A DNA stretch of 64,000 bases, taken from assembly GCF_945956895.1 (NCBI RefSeq), contig NZ_CAMFJF010000002.1:62001-126000 (forward strand). The letters run 5' to 3'. The first letter of the stretch is position 1; each line of letters opens with the position of its first letter. The notes beneath the pieces were generated by a model, which was given only the letters and a program-made list of their open reading frames with translations, was not told the origin of the DNA and did no database searches. Source of the stretch: an uncultured Allobosea sp. GTDB lineage: Bacteria > Pseudomonadota > Alphaproteobacteria > Rhizobiales > Beijerinckiaceae. This document shows, in pieces, positions 57,369 to 64,000 of the stretch. Made by a program: the position numbers and the translations under genes.

Positions 57369-57457
57369 GTCATCCCCGGGCTTGGCCCGGGATCCATCGT
57401 AAGGCGCTGCATTCTACGATGAATCCCGGATCTCCGCTTCGCTACGTCCGGGATGAC
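57369..57457. repeat. Dispersed intergenic palindrome, class I
   Basis: GTCATCCCCGGG...CCGGGATGAC with inner GGATCCATCG and CGATGAATCC arms, 48 bases after the response regulator stop. Together with the class II element at 57498 it occupies much of the 474-base gap. Confidence 0.85.
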
Positions 57458-57497
57458 GCGCGCTTTGTGAAACGTCCTGTGCTCTACGCCGCCGATC

Positions 57498-57602
57498 GTC
57501 ATTGCGAGCGCAGCGAAGCAATCCAGGGGGACCGGGTGAGAGGTTCGAGAGGTTCGCCCCAGTCCCCCTGGATTGCTTCGTCGCTTCGCTCCTCGCAATG
57601 AC
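57498..57602. repeat. Dispersed intergenic palindrome, class II
   Basis: Outer arms GTCATTGCGAG and CTCGCAATGAC; inner arms are an exact 19-base inverted repeat (57514-57532 with 57562-57580). It ends ten bases before the first GTTACCG box of the ABC operon control region. Confidence 0.88.
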
Positions 57603-57611
57603 GGCGCGGAT

Positions 57612-57651
57612 GTTACCGTAATGACCCATCACAGCTGCCAGATGGTTACCG
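57612..57651 (+). promoter_or_regulatory. Candidate upstream activator sites for the NtrC-type regulator
   Basis: Two GTTACCG boxes, at 57612-57618 (inside the palindrome TTACCGTAA) and 57645-57651 (inside GGTTACCGCC), are spaced 33 bp apart, close to three helical turns. They lie about 75-115 bp upstream of the -24 element, the usual range for NtrC-family enhancers. The assignment to the adjacent regulator is inference. Confidence 0.45.
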
Positions 57652-57724
57652 CCACGCCCCCTGAACCGGGTAGCTGAAGACCCTTTCCTCCGAATTCCGC
57701 AATGAAATCAACACCACCGGCATT

Positions 57725-57740
57725 TGGCATCGCCATTGCT
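57725..57740 (+). promoter_or_regulatory. Sigma-54 (-24/-12) promoter of the ABC operon
   Basis: TGGCATCGCCATTGCT matches the sigma-54 consensus TGGCAyrNNNNTTGCW in all key positions: GG (57726-57727) and GC (57738-57739) are exactly 12 bp apart at the second bases. It lies 56 bases before the binding-protein ATG, giving a leader of about 45 bases. An NtrC-type activator gene lies directly upstream. Confidence 0.75.
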
Positions 57741-57795
57741 GAGCAGGAAGCATTGACCTCGACGTCGACCAGATAAAACGCTTCGGGAGGAAGCC

Positions 57796-59133
57796 ATGCT
57801 GAACCGTAGAACCGCGCTCGCGGCCACCCTCGGCCTGTCGCTGAGTGCCTCGTTTATGACCATCGCGCTGGCACAGGCACCGGCCGGCAAGGTCACGGTG
57901 GTGACCTCCTTCTCCAAGGACGTCACCGACCCGATCAAGAAGGCCTTCGAGAAGGCGGTTCCGGGCGTCACGCTCGAAGTGCAGAACCGCAACACCAATG
58001 CCGGCGTGAAATATGTCGAGGAGACCAAGGCCAACAACCAGGTCGACCTGTTCTGGGCCTCGGCGCCCGACGCCTTCGAGGTACTGAAGGGCAAGAAGCT
58101 GCTCACCGCCTACAAGCCCAAGGCGACCGGCATCCCCGACAAGATCGGCTCCTATCCGATCAACGATCCCGCGGGCTTCTATTTCGGCTTCGCGGCCTCC
58201 GGCTACGGCATCATGTGGAACGACCGCTATGCCAAGGCCAACAAGCTGCCCGAGCCGAAGGAGTGGCAGGACCTCGCCAAGCCGGTCTTCTACGACCATG
58301 TCTCGATCGCCGCCCCGTCGCGTTCGGGCACGACGCACCTGACGATCGAGACGATCCTGCAGGGCGAGGGCTGGGACAAGGGCTGGCGCACCATCAAGGA
58401 GATGGCCGGCAATTTCCGTTCGATCAACGAGCGCTCCTTCGGCGTGCCGGAGCAGGTCAATTCCGGGCAGGTCGGCGTCGGCATCGTCATCGACTTCTTC
58501 GCCTTTTCGGCCCAGGCTTCGGGCTTCCCGGTCAAGTTCGTCTATCCGAGCGTGACGACCGTGGTCCCGGCCAATGTCGGCATCATCGCCAACCCGCCGA
58601 ACAAGGCCGCGGCCGAGGCCTTCGTCGAGTTCCTGCTCTCGCCGACCGGCCAGGAAGTGCTGCTCGAGCCCGGCATCCGCCGCCTGCCGGTCAACCCGGC
58701 CGTCTATGCCAAGGCCGGCGCAGACTATCCGAACCCCTTCACCGATCCGCGCTTCCAGAAGATGATCGGCTTCGACGTCGACAAGTCGGAAGGCCGCACG
58801 GCCGTCGTCGACACTCTCTTCGACCAGCTGATCTCCTTCCAGCTCGACGCGCTGAAGGGCGTCAACAAGGTGCTGCACGAGGTCGATGCGGCGCTCGCCA
58901 AGAAGCCGAACGACAAGGCCAAGGCGCTGGCCGAGGAAGCGCGCGTGTTGCTCGCCGCCATGCCGGTCAGCGAGGCGCAGGCCGCCAGCGCCGAACTGCG
59001 CGGCGCCTTCACCGGCGGCAAGGAGAAGGGCGCCCGCCAGGCCGAGGTCGAGGCGCAATGGGCGAGCTTCGCCCGCGACAACTACGCCAAGGCCAAGGCG
59101 AAGGCCGAAGAGGCGCTCAAGGCGGCGAAGTAG
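57796..59133 (+). CDS. ABC transporter binding protein, paralogue of the sensor-linked protein
   Basis: A 445-residue exported binding protein (signal MLNRRTALAATLGLSLSASF, cleavage near IALAQA) with GGGAGG at ideal spacing. It shares with the protein at 52653 the segments VDLFWASAPDAFEVLK, SGYGIMWNDRYAKANKLPEP, SRSGTTHLTIETILQGEGWD, ERSFGV and FLLSPTGQEVLLEPGIRRLPV, plus the same C-terminal helical extension of about 110 residues, here Ala/Lys/Glu-rich. It is the transport partner of the following permease and ATPase. The fold family binds ferric iron, phosphate esters or phosphonates; the ligand is unknown. Confidence 0.92.
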   Translation: MLNRRTALAATLGLSLSASFMTIALAQAPAGKVTVVTSFSKDVTDPIKKAFEKAVPGVTLEVQNRNTNAGVKYVEETKANNQVDLFWASAPDAFEVLKGKKLLTAYKPKATGIPDKIGSYPINDPAGFYFGFAASGYGIMWNDRYAKANKLPEPKEWQDLAKPVFYDHVSIAAPSRSGTTHLTIETILQGEGWDKGWRTIKEMAGNFRSINERSFGVPEQVNSGQVGVGIVIDFFAFSAQASGFPVKFVYPSVTTVVPANVGIIANPPNKAAAEAFVEFLLSPTGQEVLLEPGIRRLPVNPAVYAKAGADYPNPFTDPRFQKMIGFDVDKSEGRTAVVDTLFDQLISFQLDALKGVNKVLHEVDAALAKKPNDKAKALAEEARVLLAAMPVSEAQAASAELRGAFTGGKEKGARQAEVEAQWASFARDNYAKAKAKAEEALKAAK

Positions 59134-59161
59134 GCTCGCTCGCGCGTGTCTTTGTAGTGGC

Positions 59162-59299
59162 GTGTCATCCCGTGCGCGCTGCAGCGTGAAACGCTGCGGC
59201 GCAAACACGGGACCGCGCGACCAGTAGGCGCCTTTTCCTGACAACGGTCCCGTATCTGCGCAGCGGCACTTACATGCCGCAGCGCGCACGGGATGACAC
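59162..59299. repeat. Long class I-like palindrome between binding protein and permease
   Basis: Outer arms of 21 bases (59162-59182 starting GTGTCATCCCGTG, with exact complement 59279-59299) and inner GGGACCG/CGGTCCC arms. The ends carry GTCATCCCGTG rather than GTCATCCCGGG, a distinct subtype. It ends 13 bases before the permease ATG, so it occupies the ribosome-site region. Confidence 0.85.
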
Positions 59300-59312
59300 C
59301 CGGCACCCACCC

Positions 59313-61028
59313 ATGACAGCCATTCCGACCTCGGTATCCCGCCCCCGTCGCATCGCCGGCACGCCCGGACAGATCGCGTTGGCGCTGGCGATCGCTGCCT
59401 TCCTCCTGATGTTCCTGGTGCTGCCGGTGGCGACGGTGATCTATGTCGCCTTCACCGAGAAGGGCACATCGACCTTCACGCTGGTGAATTTCTACGACTT
59501 CGTCCGCACCGAGCTGTTCATGCGCTCGTTGTGGAACTCGTTCTATGTCTCTGCGATGTCCGTGGTCTGGGCCTCGGTCTTCGCCCTGCCGCTGGCCTAT
59601 CTCACGACGCGCTTCGTCTTCCGCGGCGCGGCCATCGTGCAGACGCTGGGCTTCCTGCCGCTGATCATGCCCCCCTTCGTCGGCGCGGTGGCAATGCAGC
59701 TTTTCTTCGGCCGTAACGGCTCGATCAACTTGCTGCTCGACGACTGGTTCGGCTTCAAGATCGACTTCATGGAGGGGCTGAACGGCGTCATCTTCGTCCA
59801 GTCCGTCCATTATTTCCCGTTCATCCTGATCAATCTCTCGGCGGCCCTGCGCAATGTCGACCGCGCCATGGAAGAAGCCGCGCAGAATCTTGGCTCGTCG
59901 GGCTTCCGGCTGTTCCGGCGCATCGTCTTCCCGCTCGCCATGCCGGGCTATCTCGCCGGTGCCTCGCTGGTCTTCGTCAAGGTCTTCGACGATCTCGCGA
60001 CCCCGCTCCTGCTCAACGTCAAGGACATGCTGGCGCCGCAGGCCTATCTGCGGGTGACCTCGATCGGCATCGCCGACCCGATGGGCTACGTCATCTCGGT
60101 CGTGCTGATCATCGCCTCGGTCACGGCGATGTGGCTCTCGGCCAGGGCGCTGAAGGGGCGCGACTATGCCACGACGCAGCGCGGCGGCGGCGGCCTCGCC
60201 AAGCGGGTGATGACGCCGATGGAGGCCGTGTTCGGCTACGGCATCGTCATCCTGATCCTGGTGCTGGTGCTGGCACCGCATCTGGGCCTGCTGCTGCTCT
60301 CTTTCGCGACGATCTGGTCGTATTCACCGCTACCAGATGCCTTCACGACGGCGCACTACGCCCGCGTCTTCGGCGAGAGCTCGGTCTACATCAAGAACAC
60401 GCTGATCTACGCGACGATCGCCGGCGGCATCGACGTCGTGCTCGGCGTGGCCATCGCCTATCTCGTGCTGCGGACCAAACTCATCGGCCGCGAATGGCTC
60501 GACTGGATGGCGACCGCCGCGCTCGCCATCCCCGGCGTGGTGCTCGGCATCGGTTATCTCAGGACCTTCTACGGCATCACCCTGCCGGATGGGACGCCGC
60601 TCGCGGCGCTCTGGATCACCATCGTGCTGGCGCTGGCGATCCGGCGCCTGCCCTATGCCTTGCGCGCCTGCTATGCGGCGCTGCAGCAGATCTCGGTTTC
60701 GCTTGAGGAAGCTGCCGAGAACCTGGGCGCCACCAAGGCGCGCACGGTCCGGCGCATCGTCGTGCCGCTGATGGCGGGCGGCATCCTCGCCGGCTTCGTC
60801 ACCTCGTTCTCGACGGCCGCCGTCGAGCTCTCGGCGACGTTAATGCTGGTACAATCCAACTCGGACGCGCCGCTGGCCTACGGGCTCTATGTCTTCATGC
60901 AGTCGGCGGCGGGGCGTGGCCCCGGTGCCGCGCTCGGCGTCGTCGCGGTGATCCTCGTCGCGACCTGCACCTTCCTCTCCCACCTCATCATCGAACGCAG
61001 CCAGAAGGCCAAGGGAATGGGCCACTGA
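59313..61028 (+). CDS. ABC transporter permease, fused double-domain (FbpB type)
   Basis: A 571-residue permease with about 12 helices made of two six-helix halves. Each half has an EAA loop that contacts the ATPase: EEAAQNLGSSGFRLFRRIV (first) and EEAAENLGATKARTVRRIV (second). Such fused permeases occur in ferric iron and 2-aminoethylphosphonate transporters. The ATG has no evident ribosome site, being preceded by the palindrome and CACCCACCC, so translation may depend on the upstream gene or a different start. Confidence 0.92.
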   Translation: MTAIPTSVSRPRRIAGTPGQIALALAIAAFLLMFLVLPVATVIYVAFTEKGTSTFTLVNFYDFVRTELFMRSLWNSFYVSAMSVVWASVFALPLAYLTTRFVFRGAAIVQTLGFLPLIMPPFVGAVAMQLFFGRNGSINLLLDDWFGFKIDFMEGLNGVIFVQSVHYFPFILINLSAALRNVDRAMEEAAQNLGSSGFRLFRRIVFPLAMPGYLAGASLVFVKVFDDLATPLLLNVKDMLAPQAYLRVTSIGIADPMGYVISVVLIIASVTAMWLSARALKGRDYATTQRGGGGLAKRVMTPMEAVFGYGIVILILVLVLAPHLGLLLLSFATIWSYSPLPDAFTTAHYARVFGESSVYIKNTLIYATIAGGIDVVLGVAIAYLVLRTKLIGREWLDWMATAALAIPGVVLGIGYLRTFYGITLPDGTPLAALWITIVLALAIRRLPYALRACYAALQQISVSLEEAAENLGATKARTVRRIVVPLMAGGILAGFVTSFSTAAVELSATLMLVQSNSDAPLAYGLYVFMQSAAGRGPGAALGVVAVILVATCTFLSHLIIERSQKAKGMGH

Positions 61029-61030
61029 TC

Positions 61031-62128
61031 ATGAACGCGACCGTCTCCCTGACCACGCCCGCCGTCGCCGTCGATATCGAAGGCGTCAACCTGTCCTATG
61101 GCACCAACCATGTGCTCAAGAACGTCAATCTGGCGATTAAACCGGGCGAATTCTTCGCTTTTCTCGGCCCGTCCGGCTGCGGCAAGACCACGCTGCTGCG
61201 CCTGATCGCCGGCTTCAACCATGCCGGTACCGGCGAGGTCCGGATCGGCGGCAAGCCGATCACCGACCTGCCGCCGTGGAAGCGCGATGTCGGCATGGTC
61301 TTCCAGTCCTATGCGCTCTGGCCGCATATGACGGTGCGCCGCAACGTCGCCTTCGGGCTGGAGGAGCGTGGCGTGAAGCGCGCCGAAGTCGAGCGGCGCG
61401 TCGAGGCGGCGCTGGGGCTCGTCGGCCTCGCCCATCTCGCCGAGCGGCGGCCCTCGCAGCTCTCGGGTGGCCAGCAGCAGCGCGTCGCGGTGGCTCGCAC
61501 CGTCGCCGTCGAGCCCAAGGTGCTGCTGCTCGACGAGCCGCTCTCCAATCTCGATGCCAAGATGCGGGTGCAGGTGCGCCGCGAATTGCGCGACCTGCAG
61601 CAGCGCCTCGGCCTGACCACGATCTTCGTGACTCACGATCAGGAAGAGGCGAACACGATCTGCGACCGGATCGCCGTGATGAACGACGGCATCGTCCAGC
61701 AGGTCGGCACGCCGATGGAGCTCTACGAGCGGCCGGCGAACCTGTTCGTCGCCGGCTTCCTCGGCACCGCCAATATCCTCGGCGGCAAGCTGACCGGCAG
61801 CGGTGCCAGTCGCGTCTTCGAGATCGAGGGCGGGACGCGGGTGCCGGTTCCCGCCGATGCGCAGGTGCCGGAAGGCGCCAAGCTTGTCTTCCGGCCACAG
61901 CATGCCAGTCTCGGTGATGCGGGCCCGGCCGGGGATGGGATGCTAGCCCTGCCCTGCACCGTCGCCAATCGCGAGTTCCTCGGCGCAAGCGTGCGCTACG
62001 GCGTGCATATCGGCACGACAGAGGTGGCGGTCGACGTGCCGTTCCAGTCCGGCAGCGGGTTGTTCGAGGTCGGCAGCAGCGCGACGCTCAGGCTGTCGCC
62101 GCACGCGCTGCTGTGGCTCGCGGCTTAA
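61031..62128 (+). CDS. ABC transporter ATP-binding protein (FbpC/PotA type)
   Basis: A 365-residue ATPase with Walker A GPSGCGKTTLLRLIAG, Q loop VFQSYALWPHMTV, signature LSGGQQQRVAVARTV, Walker B LLLDEPLSNLDAKM and switch His in VTHDQEEA. The C-terminal TOBE-like domain (residues about 245-365) includes FRPQHASLG. It begins two bases after the permease stop. With the binding protein and permease it forms a complete importer. Confidence 0.94.
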   Translation: MNATVSLTTPAVAVDIEGVNLSYGTNHVLKNVNLAIKPGEFFAFLGPSGCGKTTLLRLIAGFNHAGTGEVRIGGKPITDLPPWKRDVGMVFQSYALWPHMTVRRNVAFGLEERGVKRAEVERRVEAALGLVGLAHLAERRPSQLSGGQQQRVAVARTVAVEPKVLLLDEPLSNLDAKMRVQVRRELRDLQQRLGLTTIFVTHDQEEANTICDRIAVMNDGIVQQVGTPMELYERPANLFVAGFLGTANILGGKLTGSGASRVFEIEGGTRVPVPADAQVPEGAKLVFRPQHASLGDAGPAGDGMLALPCTVANREFLGASVRYGVHIGTTEVAVDVPFQSGSGLFEVGSSATLRLSPHALLWLAA

Positions 62129-62157
62129 GCTGCGACGACATTGCGCAATTGAGCACC

Positions 62158-62245
62158 GTCATCCCGGGCTTGCCCCGGGATCCATCTTAGAGCGCAGCGC
62201 CCTCCGATGGATCCCGGATCTCCGCTTTGCTGCGTCCGGGATGAC
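62158..62245. repeat. Dispersed intergenic palindrome, class I
   Basis: GTCATCCCGGG...CCGGGATGAC with inner GGGATCCATC and GATGGATCCC arms, between the convergent ATPase and HyuB-type genes. Confidence 0.85.
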
Positions 62246-62271
62246 GCGCGCTTAAATCGCGACCGTAAGCC

Positions 62272-63876
62272 TCACCCCCGCTGCTCAGCCTTGTCTCTGG
62301 CCCTCGCCTCGGCGCTGCGCTCCGAGGCCGGGCCGTAGCCGCCGGCGCCGGGCGTGATGATCTCGACGATCTGGCCCTTCTCCAGCGCGCCGTCGCCCTT
62401 GAAGAAGGGCACGACGCCGTCGCTGAAGGCGAAGGAGCCGCCCTGCCCCTCGCCGCCTCCGGCGAGGCCCCAGGGCCGCGAGGTCAGGCGCGAATTGTCA
62501 ACATTGAGCCGGCACGGCGCCTCGGCCCGGTAGACGCGACGCAAGCCCATGCCGCCGCGCTGGCGCCCATCTCCGCCCGAACCGTCGACCAGCTCGTAGC
62601 GCAGCAAGGTCAGCGGGTATTCAAGCTCCAGCGCCTCGACCGGCAGGTTCGAGGTGTTGGTCATATGGACATGGACGCCGTGGAGACCGTCCTTGTTGGC
62701 GCGGGCGCCGGAGCCACCGCCGATCGTTTCCAGATAGACCCAGAGCTCGCCGTTGCCCGGCTGCTCGCCGGCGAAGGTAGCGGAGGCGACCGCACCCGAG
62801 CAGGCGGCGATGACCCGGTCCGGCACAGCCTGCGCGAGCGCGCCGTGGATCAGGTCGACCACGCGCTGGCAGGCGGCGATGCGACCGTTGACGGCGGCGG
62901 GGTGCACGCAGTTCAGCACCGTGCCTTCCGTGGCGGTGACGGTGAGCGGCCGCGCCAAGCCCGCATTGGGCGGGATGGTCGGATCGGCCACGGTCTTGAC
63001 CGCGTAATACACGGTCGAGAGCAGCGCGGTGTAGACCATGTTGAAGCCGGCGCGCATCTGCGGCGGCGAGTCGAAGGCGAGCGTCATCTCCTCGCCCGCG
63101 ACGGTGATCGCGACCGAGAAGGTCAGCGGCTCGTCGATCTCGGGATTGTCGAAGGAATCCGAGAAGCGATAGGTGCCGTCGGGGATCGAGGCGATGCCGG
63201 CGCGCATCTTGCGCTCGGCATAGTCCTGCAAGGCCTTGCCGGCAGCGAGCACCGTGTCGCGGCCGTATTTGTCGCAAAGCGCGCGCAGGCGCTCGACGCC
63301 GAGGCGGTTCGCCGCCATCTGGGCCCGCAGGTCGGAGAGGCGCTCGCGCGGGACCTGGCAGTTGAGCAGGATCAGCTCCTGCACGTCCTTCATCAGCACG
63401 CCGCCGTCATAGAGGCGGATCGGCGGGATGCGCAGGCCCTCCTGGTAGATATGGGCATGGCCGCGATCGGCGAAATCCGAATGGTGCGCCGTATTGACCG
63501 CCCAGGCGATCATCACGCCCTCGTGGAAGACCGGCTCGGCCAGCACGATATCGGGCAGATGGGTGCCGCCGCCCTCATAGGCATCGTTGCCGATGAAGAC
63601 GTCGCCCGGCTTCATATCCGCAACGGAGTGGCGCTTCAGGATATGCGGGATGATGCCGATGAAGGAGCCGAGATGCATCGGGATATGCTCGGCCTGGCAA
63701 AGCGTCTGGCCCGCGACATCGAAGAGCGCGGTCGAGCAGTCGCGCCGCTCCTTGATGTTGGTCGAGTAGCTCGCCTTGACCAGGGCCTCGCCCATCTCCT
63801 CGGCGATCGAAGCGAAAGAAGAGCCGATGACCTCGACGGTGATCGGGTCGACGCTGACGGATGCGGTCGCGGTCAT
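62272..63876 (-). CDS. Hydantoinase B/oxoprolinase family protein (HyuB)
   Basis: A 534-residue subunit of ATP-dependent N-methylhydantoinase/5-oxoprolinase-like enzymes. It has DPITVEVIGSSFASIAEEMG, ERRDCSTALFDVAGQTLCQAEHIP, GDVFIGNDAYEGGGTHLPDI, GRHGHAH-like DRGHAHIYQEGLRIPP and the C-terminal GGGEGQGGSFAF and ITPGAGGYGPASERS (parts). Its ATG overlaps the HyuA stop (TGATG), so both are translated together. It acts on a cyclic amide or hydantoin; the exact substrate is unknown. It is convergent with the ABC operon. Confidence 0.93.
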   Translation of the reverse strand: MTATASVSVDPITVEVIGSSFASIAEEMGEALVKASYSTNIKERRDCSTALFDVAGQTLCQAEHIPMHLGSFIGIIPHILKRHSVADMKPGDVFIGNDAYEGGGTHLPDIVLAEPVFHEGVMIAWAVNTAHHSDFADRGHAHIYQEGLRIPPIRLYDGGVLMKDVQELILLNCQVPRERLSDLRAQMAANRLGVERLRALCDKYGRDTVLAAGKALQDYAERKMRAGIASIPDGTYRFSDSFDNPEIDEPLTFSVAITVAGEEMTLAFDSPPQMRAGFNMVYTALLSTVYYAVKTVADPTIPPNAGLARPLTVTATEGTVLNCVHPAAVNGRIAACQRVVDLIHGALAQAVPDRVIAACSGAVASATFAGEQPGNGELWVYLETIGGGSGARANKDGLHGVHVHMTNTSNLPVEALELEYPLTLLRYELVDGSGGDGRQRGGMGLRRVYRAEAPCRLNVDNSRLTSRPWGLAGGGEGQGGSFAFSDGVVPFFKGDGALEKGQIVEIITPGAGGYGPASERSAEARARDKAEQRG

Positions 63877-64000
63877 CACGGCATCTCCAGGATCAGGTTG
63901 AGATAGGGCTCGACCGTCGCGGTCATGCCCGGCAGCAGCACGGTGGTCGAATCCATCTGCTCGACGATGGCGGGACCTGCGAAGCGGTTGCCAGACTTCA
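63876..64000 (-). CDS. Hydantoinase A/oxoprolinase family protein (HyuA), C-terminus only
   Basis: The last 40 codons of a gene that continues past the window edge. Read on the minus strand, the fragment encodes the typical HyuA ending, with NRFAGPAIVEQMDSTTVLLP, GMTATVEPYLNLILEMP and a TGA that overlaps the HyuB start. HyuA binds ATP and pairs with HyuB. Only this C-terminal part can be judged here. Confidence 0.9.
   Translation of the reverse strand, partial: KSGNRFAGPAIVEQMDSTTVLLPGMTATVEPYLNLILEMP

Noticed and set aside
57322..57795. Possible insertion-sequence remnant between the regulator and the ABC operon
   Set aside because: The gap is explained by two palindromes and the promoter region, with no transposase fragment or target duplication visible.
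114..62245. Palindromes read as a CRISPR array
   Set aside because: They are tens to thousands of bases apart, vary in sequence, and no cas genes are present.

Overview
The window is a GC-rich chromosomal segment of an alphaproteobacterium, most likely order Hyphomicrobiales and probably close to Bosea. This placement is inferred from gene content: fabD-fabG-acpP-fabF-mltG, rpsF-rpsR-DUF2232-rplI, cvpA-purF, and a full 14-gene nuo operon followed by birA and rnj. It also rests on the palindromic intergenic repeats, and no database search was possible. No insertion sequence, prophage, tRNA, rRNA or CRISPR array was seen.

Positions 1-23,300 are mostly core functions. The minus strand carries fatty-acid synthesis and septum-site peptidoglycan cleavage (fabD, fabG, acpP, fabF, mltG). 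The plus strand then carries ribosomal proteins S6, S18 and L9 with a membrane protein, dnaB-alr, radA, cvpA-purF and a short-chain dehydrogenase. The minus strand resumes with a YfgM-like protein, der and a sarcosine-oxidase-like flavoprotein. A lone secreted NUP-family protein follows, and then a minus-strand group of two cyclophilins, a proline-rich secreted protein and queA.

Positions 23,300-44,150 are one long minus-strand block. It holds nuoA-N (complex I), then birA, rnj (RNase J), methylmalonyl-CoA epimerase, a RidA-family protein and a DUF1467 protein. The nuo operon has four extra genes that overlap their neighbours or abut them directly: a GFA-family zinc protein between nuoC and nuoD, a small secreted cysteine protein between nuoD and nuoE, and two tiny membrane proteins between nuoH and nuoI. 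NuoL has a very histidine-rich segment and NuoE a long C-terminal extension. A structured region ending in a strong plus-strand terminator at 23,582-23,610 may be an uncharacterised small RNA.

Positions 44,480-64,000 are accessory and metabolic. After an M15-type peptidase comes a TetR regulator with a complete branched-chain-amino-acid-type ABC transporter, a GAF protein and an amidohydrolase. The most interesting system follows: a PgtC-like binding protein, a membrane histidine kinase and an NtrC-class response regulator in overlapping frames. Next is a well-formed -24/-12 (sigma-54) promoter preceded by two GTTACCG boxes 33 bp apart, driving a second, clearly paralogous binding protein, a fused 12-helix permease and an ABC ATPase. 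The layout suggests one binding-protein copy serves signalling and the other transport. The window ends in hydantoinase/oxoprolinase genes (HyuB complete, HyuA partial).

At least 16 copies of a dispersed intergenic palindrome punctuate the segment. Most have GTCATYCCGG-type ends and three have GTCATTGCGAG-type ends. They lie at gene ends but also inside the nuo, liv and ABC operons.
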